Below are positions 36,033 through 44,173 of a stretch of 64,000 nt of DNA, in pieces. The notes beneath the pieces are model-generated. The model was given only the letters and a program-made list of their open reading frames with translations, made no database searches and was not told the DNA's origin. Source of the stretch: Planotetraspora phitsanulokensis (GTDB lineage Bacteria > Actinomycetota > Actinomycetes > Streptosporangiales > Streptosporangiaceae); contig NZ_BOOP01000001.1 of assembly GCF_016863295.1 (NCBI RefSeq), positions 434,001-498,000 of the forward strand, written 5' to 3'. Both the position numbers and the translations under genes were made by a program. The first letter of the stretch is position 1. Each line of letters begins with the position of its first letter.

Positions 36033-36755
36033 ATGATCACAGATGTGGGCGCCGGGCCCCACAGCCAGGCCGTCACGGAGGCGCTCACCCGCGTGGCCGA
36101 CGCCGTAGAGGGCGTGTTCGGCACTCTGCGCGAGGTGCGCGACGCGTCGGCCCGGTGCGTACGGCGCCGCGGCCGCCCGCCGGTCGCCGCCGACCTCGCC
36201 GGGCTCCGGCCGTTGTTGTGGGCGCGGCTGACCGGCAACGGCGTCGCCGCGCTCATCGCGGGCATCGGGTTCATCGCCGCGCCCGGCCTGCTCGCCGACG
36301 CCCACTGGTACCTCGAGTGGTGGCAGGAGCACCCCGCGGGCGCCCCGGTCCAGTTGCTGCGCGACCTCGACCCCTCGAGCAGCGCCTTCTACGACTACAC
36401 GCACTGGGACTGGTACACCGGCCCGCTCTCCGGCGCCGAGCGCACCATCTGCGGGCCGTACGTCGACTATCTGTGCACGGACGAGTACAGCCTCACGCTC
36501 TCGGTGCCGGTCGTCCTCGACGGCGCGTTCGTCGGCGTCGCGGCGGCCGACGTGTTCGTCCGCCGATTCGACGGCGCGGTGCTCCCCGCGCTGCGAGAGA
36601 TCCCCGCCCCGGCGTTCCTCGTCAACGCGAGCGGCCGGGTGGTCTCGTCCAACACCGTGCGGTGGATCGCCGGGTCGCTCTACCGCGGCGGCGAAGGCTT
36701 CGCCGTACGGCCGGTGCGGGATCTCCCGCTGTCCCTGGTCACGGCCGGGGTGTGA
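36033..36755 (+). CDS. Cache (PDC-type) sensor-domain protein without membrane anchor
   Basis: 240 residues with the cache-domain pattern WYLEWWQEHPAG, FYDYTHWDWYTGPL, ICGPYVDYLCTDEYSLTLSVPVVLDGAFVGVAAADVFV. No signal peptide, no transmembrane helix and no output domain, which is unusual: cache domains normally sense ligands outside the cell. Its Shine-Dalgarno GAGGAG overlaps the end of the GntR gene, so it is co-translated with that regulator. A cytoplasmic ligand-binding partner for the regulator or transporter is a reasonable guess. Confidence 0.8.
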   Translation: MITDVGAGPHSQAVTEALTRVADAVEGVFGTLREVRDASARCVRRRGRPPVAADLAGLRPLLWARLTGNGVAALIAGIGFIAAPGLLADAHWYLEWWQEHPAGAPVQLLRDLDPSSSAFYDYTHWDWYTGPLSGAERTICGPYVDYLCTDEYSLTLSVPVVLDGAFVGVAAADVFVRRFDGAVLPALREIPAPAFLVNASGRVVSSNTVRWIAGSLYRGGEGFAVRPVRDLPLSLVTAGV

Positions 36756-36876
36756 ACCGTTTTCCGGAAAGATCTCCTGCTACGGAATACTCACGATCAC
36801 GGCAATAAGCGATTAGTTCCTGATCAATTAAGTTATGTGTCCTTATATGCGACTTTGGCCGTCGTGGGGGCACTTA

Positions 36877-37401
36877 ATGAGTCCAGGTGACTGGTTCCAA
36901 GCGGTGTCGGCCGTCGTGGTCGTGGTCGCACTCGTTCTGAACGTGATGCAATTACGCGCGCTCGGCCGGCAGAACATGTCACTGGCGACGTCGTTGCACC
37001 AGACGCTCGTCCAGGCGAACACCAGCTCCCGCGCCATGTTCTTCTGGCGCGATCCCGGCCTGCTGGCGTGGCACCTGTCCCATCGGGGCTACGGGTCCTC
37101 GACGCGCAGGAAGAACCAGAAGAGGCTCTACATCATCGTTGAGATCGAGCTCCACGAGTTCAACTATCTGAATTACAGAGCGGGGCTCCTGCCGGAGCAC
37201 GTCTGGGCCGCGTGGAAAAAGGTGCTGGAGGCGGACTTCGCCGTTCCCGAGTTCAGGGAAATGTGGTCGGCCGCGCGCCCGTTCTTCGCTCCGCCGTTCG
37301 TCGCCTACGTGGACACGCTCCTTTCCGGGCCGCTTCGATCCGAACGGGGCGTGGCACCGGACACACATTTCTTTTCACGGGTGTTCCACCGGGCCCGGTG
37401 A
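36877..37401 (+). CDS. Membrane-anchored hypothetical protein
   Basis: About 174 residues: one N-terminal hydrophobic segment (residues 6-24, [20 protein letters not shown]), then a cytoplasmic aromatic/basic domain ([73 protein letters not shown]). Resembles actinobacterial proteins of unknown function with a helical domain after a single anchor; no family assigned. ATG at 36877 has GTGGGGG upstream; an in-frame ATG at 36835 would add 14 residues. The preceding 120 bp is AT-rich for this genome. Confidence 0.7.
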   Translation: MSPGDWFQAVSAVVVVVALVLNVMQLRALGRQNMSLATSLHQTLVQANTSSRAMFFWRDPGLLAWHLSHRGYGSSTRRKNQKRLYIIVEIELHEFNYLNYRAGLLPEHVWAAWKKVLEADFAVPEFREMWSAARPFFAPPFVAYVDTLLSGPLRSERGVAPDTHFFSRVFHRAR

Positions 37402-37525
37402 CCGGACAAGGCGGCGGAAATGCCGGACCGGGGCACGGGCCGCGCTCTGGTGATGCGCTGGTCGGCGAAGGACAGCGAGCACCTCCTCACGCCCCTGGCC
37501 TGACGGCCCCCGAAGCCCGGTGCGG

Positions 37526-37531
37526 CAGAAT
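37526..37531 (+). promoter_or_regulatory. Predicted -10 of hisI (leaderless)
   Basis: CAGAAT ends 7 nt before the hisI ATG; no Shine-Dalgarno. The rest of 37402-37525 shows no clear signal. Confidence 0.35.
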
Positions 37532-37538
37532 TGGGCAC

Positions 37539-37889
37539 ATGGCACTCGATCCGAAGATCGCCGGACGGCTGAAGCGCGCCGCTGACGGGCTCGTGCCCGC
37601 GATCGTGCAGCAGCACGACACCGGCGAGGTGCTGATGCTCGCCTGGATGGACGACGAGGCGCTGCACCGCACCCTCACCACGGGCCGGGCGACCTACTGG
37701 TCCCGCAGCCGCGGGGAGTACTGGGTCAAGGGCGACACCTCGGGTCACGTGCAGTGGGTCAGGCACGCCGCGCTCGACTGCGACGGCGACACGATCCTGC
37801 TCAAGGTGGACCAGGTGGGGGCCGCCTGCCACACCGGCGACCGCACCTGCTTCGATGCGGACGTGCTCGAGGTAAGCGAAAACGCATGA
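37539..37889 (+). CDS. hisI: Phosphoribosyl-AMP cyclohydrolase
   Basis: 116 residues, monofunctional (no HisE part). Third step of histidine synthesis. Family core [55 protein letters not shown] and [10 protein letters not shown] supply the zinc and magnesium ligands. Apart from the other his genes by 15 kb and linked here to trp genes; its stop overlaps the next start (ATGA). Confidence 0.96.
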   Translation: MALDPKIAGRLKRAADGLVPAIVQQHDTGEVLMLAWMDDEALHRTLTTGRATYWSRSRGEYWVKGDTSGHVQWVRHAALDCDGDTILLKVDQVGAACHTGDRTCFDADVLEVSENA

Positions 37890-38575
37890 CCACTCGGAAC
37901 GTGACGCCCGTGCCCGGCCAGGCTCGTACGGCACGGCGGTCGCTCGCGGTCTGGCTGATCACGTGCGCGGTGGGCGCCGGGCTCGTGCTGGTGGCCGCCG
38001 GGCGCACGTGGGCCACGGTGACCCTGCAGTCGCAGACCGGCGCGCCCGGCCCGGCCGAGGTGGCAGTCACGGGCGGCGAGATCGCCGCCTCTCTCACCCC
38101 GGCCACTCTCGCGGCGCTGGCGGCCGCGGTCGCCGTGCTCGCCACCCGCGGCCTGGCGAGGCGGGCGATCGCCGTGGTGATCGCCCTGTGCGGCCTCGCG
38201 GTCGCGGCGGCGAGCTGGACGGGGACGGGATCGGAGGCCATCGCCGCCGCGGCGCGCGAGCACGCGACGTCGGCGATGATGTCCAGCGGCGCACCCGTCT
38301 CGGAGTCACCGGTGTGGGCGTGGCCCGTGCTCTCCATCGCCGGCGGTCTCGTTCTGCTGGCCGCCGGAGTGGCGGCGGTCGTCTGGGGCGCGAGGTGGCC
38401 CGGCATGTCGGGCCGGTACGACCGGGCCGGCGGCGACAGCCGTACCGGATCGGCCGGCGAGGGACGGCGAGGCGCACGTCCCAGGAAGGTCACGGGCGAG
38501 AGGGCGATGTGGGAGGCCCTCGACGAGGGCGCCGACCCGACCCTGGAACCGCGGCAGTCCCACGACGACGCCTAG
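37886..38575 (+). CDS. Trp-region membrane protein (TIGR02234-like)
   Basis: 229 residues with four hydrophobic segments (about 18-40, 67-87, 93-113, 146-168), a short extracytoplasmic loop after the first ([10 protein letters not shown]) and a basic cytoplasmic tail ending [12 protein letters not shown]. This layout matches the Trp biosynthesis-associated membrane protein found beside trp genes in actinobacteria. Function unknown. In relatives trpE commonly precedes it, but here hisI does. Confidence 0.85.
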   Translation: MTTRNVTPVPGQARTARRSLAVWLITCAVGAGLVLVAAGRTWATVTLQSQTGAPGPAEVAVTGGEIAASLTPATLAALAAAVAVLATRGLARRAIAVVIALCGLAVAAASWTGTGSEAIAAAAREHATSAMMSSGAPVSESPVWAWPVLSIAGGLVLLAAGVAAVVWGARWPGMSGRYDRAGGDSRTGSAGEGRRGARPRKVTGERAMWEALDEGADPTLEPRQSHDDA

Positions 38576-38687
38576 CGCTGTTTCCGGCTCATATCACAAC
38601 TTGTCTGCAACCCTTCAGGTTTCCTCCTGATCAGGCGTCGCCGTCGCTATGCTTCCGGCCGCAACGAGTGATCTCAGGGGAGCACAA

Positions 38688-39089
38688 ATGAGCTACGGAA
38701 ATCAGCCGGGTGACACGGGGGGCCACGGGACGCCGCCGCCCGGCGGAGGGTACGGCCCCCCCGGCGGGAACTACCCTCCCGGCGGGTACCCCCCTCCGGG
38801 CGGATACGGCGCGCCTCCGACGCCGCCGAACAACCATCTGGTCATGGCGATCGTCACCACGATCCTCTGCTGCCTGCCGCTGGGCGTCGTGTCGATCGTC
38901 TTCGCCAGCCAGGTCAACTCCAAGTGGGCCATGGGCGACTACCAGGGGGCCGTCGCGTCCTCGGAGTCGGCCAAGAAGTGGTGGATCGCGGCGATGATCT
39001 CGGGCCTCGTCGTGGCCGTGCTCTACATCATCCTGGTCGTGGTGGTCGGGATCAGCATCGGCACCTCCTCGTACAACTCGTCATACTGA
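38688..39089 (+). CDS. CD225/dispanin-family membrane protein
   Basis: 133 residues: Gly/Pro/Tyr-rich cytoplasmic N-terminus (1-45), then two hydrophobic segments (about 49-72 and 103-126) flanking the CD225 signature CCLPLGVVSIVFASQV and the amphipathic A-SSESAKKW stretch. Prokaryotic dispanins have no settled role. AGGGGAGCACAA precedes the ATG. TATGCT (38648-38653) may be a -10. The next gene, a DUF2752 protein, begins 4 bp later and probably works with it. Confidence 0.88.
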   Translation: MSYGNQPGDTGGHGTPPPGGGYGPPGGNYPPGGYPPPGGYGAPPTPPNNHLVMAIVTTILCCLPLGVVSIVFASQVNSKWAMGDYQGAVASSESAKKWWIAAMISGLVVAVLYIILVVVVGISIGTSSYNSSY

Positions 39090-39093
39090 CGGC

Positions 39094-39525
39094 ATGACGG
39101 AGATCGTCCCCGCGCGGCGGGGGGTGGACCGGCTTCGGTCCGTGCTCCCGCCGCTCGGAGTGGCGGCGCTCACGGGTGCGGCGTTCGCGTACGTGAGCGC
39201 CGTCGACCCGAATCAGCCCGGTCACTATCCGACGTGCCCGTTCCTGTTCCTCACCGGGTTCTACTGCCCCGGGTGCGGCGCCCTCCGGGCGATGCACGCA
39301 CTGGGACACGCCGACCTGGTGTCCGCTCTCGGATTCAATCCGTTCGCCGTCGCCACCCTCCCCTTTCTTGTCTTCTGGTGGGGGCGATGGGCGTTACGAT
39401 CATGGCAGGGACGGCCTGTGCGGACGAGCCTTGCGCACCCCGCGTACATCTGGGCGCTGTTCGTCGCCGTGATTCTTTTCGGGGTGCTCCGTAATACACC
39501 TTTTGGTCAATTCCTCGCGCCCTGA
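39094..39525 (+). CDS. DUF2752 membrane protein
   Basis: 143 residues with three hydrophobic segments and the family's signature GFYCPGCGALRAMHALGHAD around residues 55-74, carrying a CxxC pair next to a membrane helix. Often adjacent to dispanin or TM2 genes. Possibly metal- or redox-related; unproven. Starts 4 bp after the dispanin stop. Confidence 0.88.
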   Translation: MTEIVPARRGVDRLRSVLPPLGVAALTGAAFAYVSAVDPNQPGHYPTCPFLFLTGFYCPGCGALRAMHALGHADLVSALGFNPFAVATLPFLVFWWGRWALRSWQGRPVRTSLAHPAYIWALFVAVILFGVLRNTPFGQFLAP

Positions 39526-39613
39526 CGAGACCCAGTGGCGGAGCGGCGCGAGCCGGGCCGATAGCATCGCAAGGCAAGACAGGGAGCGCAGCCGACCGGA
39601 GGGACCCTTACGC

Positions 39614-39673
39614 GTGAGCGAGCGGACTGGTATTTCGCGCGGGATCCGAGCCGAGGGCGAGGAGGACGCGTGA
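39614..39673 (+). CDS. Possible 19-codon ORF coupled to trpC
   Basis: GTG at 39614 opens [19 protein letters not shown] and its TGA overlaps the trpC GTG (GTGA). GGAGGG lies about 10 nt upstream. It has no Trp codon, so it is not a tryptophan attenuator; if translated it would only couple ribosomes into trpC. Could be chance. Confidence 0.3.
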   Translation: MSERTGISRGIRAEGEEDA

Positions 39674-40488
39674 GTGTTCTCGAGGACATCATCCTGGGTG
39701 TGCGAGAAGACCTCGAGGAGCGGCAGCGGGCCGTGCCCATCGAGGAGCTCAAGGAGCGGGCGGCGCGCGCGCCGGGGCCCCGGGACGCGTACCCCGCGCT
39801 CAGAGGCGACCGGGTATCGGTGATCGCGGAGGTCAAGCGGTCGAGCCCCTCCAAGGGCGCGCTGGCCGCCATCGCCGACCCCGCGGCCCTCGCCGCCGAC
39901 TACGAGGCGGGCGGAGCCCACGTCATCAGCGTGCTGACCGAGCGGCGCAGGTTCGGCGGCACCCTCGACGACCTCGCCGCCGTCCGCGCGGCGGTGGACA
40001 TCCCCATCCTGCGCAAGGACTTCATCGTCACCTCCTACCAGTTGTGGGAGGCCCGGGCCTACGGCGCGGACCTCGCCCTGCTGATCGTCGCCGCCCTCGA
40101 GCAGAACGCCCTGGTGTCGCTCATCGAGCGGGCGGAGTCGATCGGGCTGACGCCGCTGGTCGAGGTGCACACCGAGGAAGAGCTCGACCGGGCGGCCGAG
40201 GCGGGAGCCAAGATCATCGGGGTGAACGCGCGGGACCTCAAGACCCTCGAGGTCGACCGCGAGGTCTTCGCCCGGCTGGCGCCCAAGGTGCCCGACGGCG
40301 TCATCAAGATCGCCGAGTCGGGCGTGCGCGGCCCGCACGACCTGCTCGCCTACGCCCGGGCGGGCGCCGACGCGGTGCTGGTCGGGGAGAGCCTCGTGAC
40401 GGGGCGCGACCCCCGGGCCGCCGTCAATGACCTGGTGACGGCCGGAGCGCATCCGGCCTCGCGACTGGACACGGGATCCGAGAGGTAG
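39670..40488 (+). CDS. trpC: Indole-3-glycerol-phosphate synthase
   Basis: 272 residues. Converts CdRP to indoleglycerol phosphate. TIM-barrel landmarks: [77 protein letters not shown] and [10 protein letters not shown]. Monofunctional, with no TrpF domain, consistent with PriA doing that step. GAGGAGGACGC precedes the GTG. trpB follows after 2 bp; there is no trpM-like gene between. Confidence 0.97.
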   Translation: MSVLEDIILGVREDLEERQRAVPIEELKERAARAPGPRDAYPALRGDRVSVIAEVKRSSPSKGALAAIADPAALAADYEAGGAHVISVLTERRRFGGTLDDLAAVRAAVDIPILRKDFIVTSYQLWEARAYGADLALLIVAALEQNALVSLIERAESIGLTPLVEVHTEEELDRAAEAGAKIIGVNARDLKTLEVDREVFARLAPKVPDGVIKIAESGVRGPHDLLAYARAGADAVLVGESLVTGRDPRAAVNDLVTAGAHPASRLDTGSER

Positions 40489-40490
40489 TC

Positions 40491-41765
40491 GTGACGGACA
40501 GCGTTCATCGAGGAGAGCACCTGACGGGGGCGGAAGGGGTCCTGATCACCCCCGCCGACCTGGTCGGCGGCGGTGTCAGGGGCGACGATCCCGACCTCCG
40601 CGGCAAGTTCGGCGTCTTCGGCGGGCGCTACGTGCCCGAGGCGCTGATCCCCGCGCTCGACGAGGTGGCCGCGGAGTACGAGAAGGCCAAGACCGACCTC
40701 GGCTTCATCCGTGAGTTCGACCACCTGCTGCGGACCTACGCGGGCAGGCCGACGACGCTCACCGAGGTGCCCCGCTTCGCGGAGCAGGCCGGCGGCGCGC
40801 GGATCCTGCTCAAGCGCGAGGACCTCACGCACACCGGCGCCCACAAGATCAACAATGTGCTGGGCCAGGCGCTGCTCACCAAGCGGCTCGGCAAGACCCG
40901 CGTGATCGCGGAGACGGGCGCGGGCCAGCACGGCGTCGCCACCGCCACCGCGGCCGCGCTGCTGGGGCTCGAGTGCGTCATCTACATGGGCGCGGTCGAC
41001 TGTGAGCGCCAGGCGCTGAACGTGGCGCGGATGAAGCTGCTCGGCGCCACCGTGGTTCCGGTCACCAACGGCAGCCAGACCCTCAAGGACGCCATCAACG
41101 AGGCCTTCCGCGACTGGGTCACCAACGTCGACCACACCCACTACCTGTTCGGCACGGTCGCGGGGCCGCACCCGTTCCCCGAGATCGTCCGCGACTTCGC
41201 CCGCATCATCGGGGTCGAGGCCCGCCGTCAGGTCCTCGAGCTCACCGGCAGGCTACCCGACGCGGTCGCGGCGGCCGTGGGCGGCGGGTCGAACGCGATC
41301 GGCATCTTCCACGCCTTCCTCGACGACGAGAGCGTCCAGCTGCACGGCTACGAGGCCGGCGGGCGCGGCGCCGAAACCGGCGAGCACGCGCTGACGCTGA
41401 CCATGGGAAGCATCGGCGTGCTGCACGGCTCCCGCACCTACGTCCTGCAGGACGAGGAGGGCCAGACGATCGAGTCGCACTCGATCTCGGCGGGCCTCGA
41501 CTACCCGGGCGTCGGTCCCGAGCACGCCTGGCTCAAGGACTCCGGCCGCGCCGTCTACCACGGCGTCACCGACGCCGAGGCGATGGAGGCCTTCTCCCTC
41601 CTCGCCCGGACCGAGGGCATCATCCCGGCGATCGAGTCCTCGCACGCCCTGGCGGGAACGCTCAAGCTCGGCCGTGAGCTCGGACCGGACGCCGTCATCC
41701 TGGTGAACCTGTCCGGCCGGGGCGACAAGGACATGGGCACCGCGATGAAGTACTTCAACCTCTGA
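40491..41765 (+). CDS. trpB: Tryptophan synthase beta subunit
   Basis: 424 residues. PLP enzyme joining indole and serine. PLP lysine K119 in [28 protein letters not shown] phosphate loop and [17 protein letters not shown] are present. About 35 N-terminal residues precede the usual [13 protein letters not shown] start. GTG start is 2 bp after trpC. Confidence 0.98.
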   Translation: MTDSVHRGEHLTGAEGVLITPADLVGGGVRGDDPDLRGKFGVFGGRYVPEALIPALDEVAAEYEKAKTDLGFIREFDHLLRTYAGRPTTLTEVPRFAEQAGGARILLKREDLTHTGAHKINNVLGQALLTKRLGKTRVIAETGAGQHGVATATAAALLGLECVIYMGAVDCERQALNVARMKLLGATVVPVTNGSQTLKDAINEAFRDWVTNVDHTHYLFGTVAGPHPFPEIVRDFARIIGVEARRQVLELTGRLPDAVAAAVGGGSNAIGIFHAFLDDESVQLHGYEAGGRGAETGEHALTLTMGSIGVLHGSRTYVLQDEEGQTIESHSISAGLDYPGVGPEHAWLKDSGRAVYHGVTDAEAMEAFSLLARTEGIIPAIESSHALAGTLKLGRELGPDAVILVNLSGRGDKDMGTAMKYFNL

Positions 41766-41785
41766 CATTTCGTAAAAGGCAACCG

Positions 41786-42580
41786 ATGACGACACTCCAG
41801 ACGGTCTTCGAGAAGGCCCGAGCCGAGAACAGGTCCGCGCTCGTCGGATACCTGCCCGCCGGCTTTCCCAGCAAGGACGGGGCCGTGGCCGCCGCGACGG
41901 CCATGGTCGAGGCCGGCTGTGACGTGATCGAGATCGGCCTGCCGTACTCCGACCCGCTCATGGACGGGCCCACCATCCAGGACGCGGTCCACCGGTCCCT
42001 GATGAACGGCACCCGCATCGGCGACGTGATGCGCACCGTCGAAGGGGTGGCCAAGTCCGGCGCGGCCACGCTCGTCATGACGTACTGGAACCCCGTCGAC
42101 CGCTACGGGGCCGAGCGCTTCGCGCGCGACCTGGCCTCGGCGGGCGGGACGGGGACCATCACCCCCGACCTCACCCCCGAGGAGTCCGAGCCGTGGCTCG
42201 CGGCGAGCAAGGAGGCGGGGATCGACACCGTCTTCCTCGTCGCGCCCAGCTCGCCGGACGAGCGGATCAGCCGGGTCGTCTCCTGCTGCACGGGATTCGT
42301 CTACGCGGCCTCGCTGATGGGCGTGACCGGTGCGCGGGAGTCCGTGGGCTCGGCCGCCGAGGGGCTGGTGAAGCGGACCAGGTCCCACACCTCGCTCCCG
42401 GTCTGCGTGGGCCTCGGCGTCGGCAACGGCCGCCAGGCGGCGGAGGTGGCGGCCTACGCGGACGGTGTCATCGTCGGCTCGGCCTTCATCCGGCGCCTCC
42501 TCGACGCGCCGGACGAGAAGTCGGGGCTCGCCGCGGTCCGCGAGCTCGCCGACGAGCTCGCACGGGGTGTCCGGCACTGA
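41786..42580 (+). CDS. trpA: Tryptophan synthase alpha subunit
   Basis: 264 residues. Cleaves indoleglycerol phosphate and channels indole to TrpB. Catalytic E49 and D60 are in VIEIGLPYSDPLMDGP at the same numbering as E. coli. Starts 20 bp after trpB with AAGGCAA upstream. Last trp gene; a structured region follows before the redox gene pair. Confidence 0.97.
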   Translation: MTTLQTVFEKARAENRSALVGYLPAGFPSKDGAVAAATAMVEAGCDVIEIGLPYSDPLMDGPTIQDAVHRSLMNGTRIGDVMRTVEGVAKSGAATLVMTYWNPVDRYGAERFARDLASAGGTGTITPDLTPEESEPWLAASKEAGIDTVFLVAPSSPDERISRVVSCCTGFVYAASLMGVTGARESVGSAAEGLVKRTRSHTSLPVCVGLGVGNGRQAAEVAAYADGVIVGSAFIRRLLDAPDEKSGLAAVRELADELARGVRH

Positions 42581-42607
42581 GGTGCATAAGGGGTCATGTC
42601 CGGCCCC

Positions 42608-42683
42608 TGTGACGGGTAAGGCCGGTAAAACCCCTGCTTACCGTGCTCTTATCCGTCACATGTTGTGCTGGTCCCGATATTGT
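42608..42683 (+). promoter_or_regulatory. mauE-dsbA promoter with nested inverted repeat
   Basis: -35 GTCACA (42655-42660), 17-nt spacer, -10 TATTGT (42678-42683). Just upstream and overlapping the -35 is a nested inverted repeat: TGTGACGGGTAA (42608-42619) with TTATCCGTCACA (42649-42660), 11 of 12 complementary, enclosing CGGTAA (42623-42628) with TTACCG (42638-42643). It could be a double operator or a terminator-like hairpin of the trp operon; no T run follows. Confidence 0.55.
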
Positions 42684-42716
42684 TCACCCGGGGTTGCCGA
42701 GCGGGACGAGGAGACG

Positions 42717-43286
42717 ATGGTTCAGTTGGCATCCGGCAGGCCGGTGTCGCATCCGTTACAGTCCGTGGTCAAGGCACTGTCCTGGGTGACGACCCTCGCG
42801 AGGCTCGTGCTCGGAATCTCGCTCTTCGTGGCGGGCGCGATCAAGATCGGCGCGCCCGCGGTGTCCGTCCAGGCGGTCAAGGCGTACCAGCTGTTGCCGG
42901 ACGCCATGGCCACGGTGGTGGGGCACGGGCTGCCGATCGCGGAGATCATCGTCGGGATCCTGCTTGTTCTCGGCCTGCTCACCAGGCCCTCGGCCATCGT
43001 GGGCGGTGTGCTGATGGTGGCCTTCATCATCGGCATTTCTTCGGCCTGGGCGCGTGGCCTGCGGATAGACTGCGGCTGCTTCGGCGGCGGCGGCACGGTG
43101 GGCGCGGACCAGGACCCCGGATACATCTGGGAGCTTCTGCGCGACGCCGGCTATCTCATCTGCGCCGCATGGATCATCTACAGGCCCCCCGGCCGGTTCG
43201 CGATGGACTCGGCGCTCGGTCTGTCCGGGTCACGCGACCCCGGCACGGCGGACGACGACGACGACGACGGCAGCGACATGGATTGA
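42717..43286 (+). CDS. MauE/DoxX-family redox membrane protein
   Basis: 189 residues with four hydrophobic segments; MauE-type features include ARLVLGISLFVAGAIKI, AYQLLPD and a conserved Cys pair in LRIDCGCFGGGG after the third helix. Acidic tail with a run of Asp. Likely passes electrons between the quinone pool and an extracytoplasmic thiol partner, the DsbA-like protein encoded next. ACGAGGAG precedes the ATG. Confidence 0.88.
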   Translation: MVQLASGRPVSHPLQSVVKALSWVTTLARLVLGISLFVAGAIKIGAPAVSVQAVKAYQLLPDAMATVVGHGLPIAEIIVGILLVLGLLTRPSAIVGGVLMVAFIIGISSAWARGLRIDCGCFGGGGTVGADQDPGYIWELLRDAGYLICAAWIIYRPPGRFAMDSALGLSGSRDPGTADDDDDDGSDMD

Positions 43287-43361
43287 CGAGGTCGCGGGCC
43301 CGCCGCGATCTCTTCGAGGCCGGTGCGTGATGGCCGGCGGAGCAGCCACGGGGGGGCTTGC

Positions 43362-44108
43362 GTGAGCAAGAGGGCAAGGGAGGCCTCGGCCAAAGCGCGG
43401 GTCGCGGCGCAGCGTGAGGCGGTCCGCAGGCAGGAGCAGCGCAAGCGGACGACCATGCTGACCACGATCGGCGTGATCGTCCTGATCGCCGGCGCGGTCA
43501 CCTGGTGGTCGGTGCGGCAGAGCGCGTCGGAGCAGGTCACGGGCCCGCTCGCGCCGATCGCGATGCAGCCCGACGGTTCGGTCGTCATGGCGCGGCCGGG
43601 CGTCACCTCGCCCGTGGTCGACGTCTACGAGGACTACCAGTGCCCGGCCTGCAAACAGCTGGAGCTGACCAGCGGGTCGACGCTGAAGAACCTGGCCGCC
43701 GAGGGCAAGGCCAAGGTCGTCTACCACCTGCTCACGATCTTCAAGCAGGAGCCCACGATGTCGAACTCGCTGCGGGCCTCCTCGGCGGCCCGCTGCGTGA
43801 CCGACGGCGCCCAATGGCTGGCCTTCCACGACAGGCTGTATCAGGAGCAGCCGGGCGAGACCACGGCCGGGTTCGCCATCGACGACCTGGTCCGGTGGGG
43901 CCGTGACGCCGGTGTCACGGCCCCGGACTTCGAGAGCTGCGTGCGGGGCCAGAAGAACGTCCCCGCGCATCAGCAGTACTCGACCCAGGTGATCGCCACG
44001 CAGAAGCTCGCAGGGACGCCGACCGTCATGCTGGACGGCCAGAGCCTGGGCACCACCGCGTTCGTGCCGAGCGCTCTGCGGGAGGCCGTTCTCGATGCGG
44101 CCAAGTGA
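43362..44108 (+). CDS. DsbA-like thiol:disulfide oxidoreductase, membrane-anchored
   Basis: 248 residues: basic coiled N-terminus (1-30), one membrane helix (32-50), extracytoplasmic thioredoxin fold with active site CPAC (94-97, DYQCPACKQLE) and cis-Pro loop GTPTVML, plus a second Cys pair position (SSAARC, FESCVRG). Introduces or shuffles disulfides in exported proteins; probable redox partner is the upstream MauE/DoxX protein. GTG start follows a G-rich stretch; upstream ATG-like codons lack support. Confidence 0.9.
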   Translation: MSKRAREASAKARVAAQREAVRRQEQRKRTTMLTTIGVIVLIAGAVTWWSVRQSASEQVTGPLAPIAMQPDGSVVMARPGVTSPVVDVYEDYQCPACKQLELTSGSTLKNLAAEGKAKVVYHLLTIFKQEPTMSNSLRASSAARCVTDGAQWLAFHDRLYQEQPGETTAGFAIDDLVRWGRDAGVTAPDFESCVRGQKNVPAHQQYSTQVIATQKLAGTPTVMLDGQSLGTTAFVPSALREAVLDAAK

Positions 44109-44159
44109 GCTTCGGTGCCTGTACTCCCGGGTGTGCACCGAGGGCGGGCGGACTTACGG

Positions 44160-44165
44160 TAACGT
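44160..44165 (+). promoter_or_regulatory. Predicted -10 of lgt
   Basis: TAACGT ends 8 nt before the lgt ATG; no Shine-Dalgarno. The same hexamer and spacing precede the lipoprotein gene at 58281. Confidence 0.35.
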
Positions 44166-44173
44166 CACGTGAC

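Noticed and set aside
37387-37400. CACCGGGCCCGGTG palindrome at the end of the hypothetical gene
   Set aside because: Lies within coding sequence up to the stop, has no loop, and is of a type expected by chance at this GC content.
39614-39673. Tryptophan attenuator leader before trpC
   Set aside because: The short ORF has no Trp codons and no terminator hairpin follows it.
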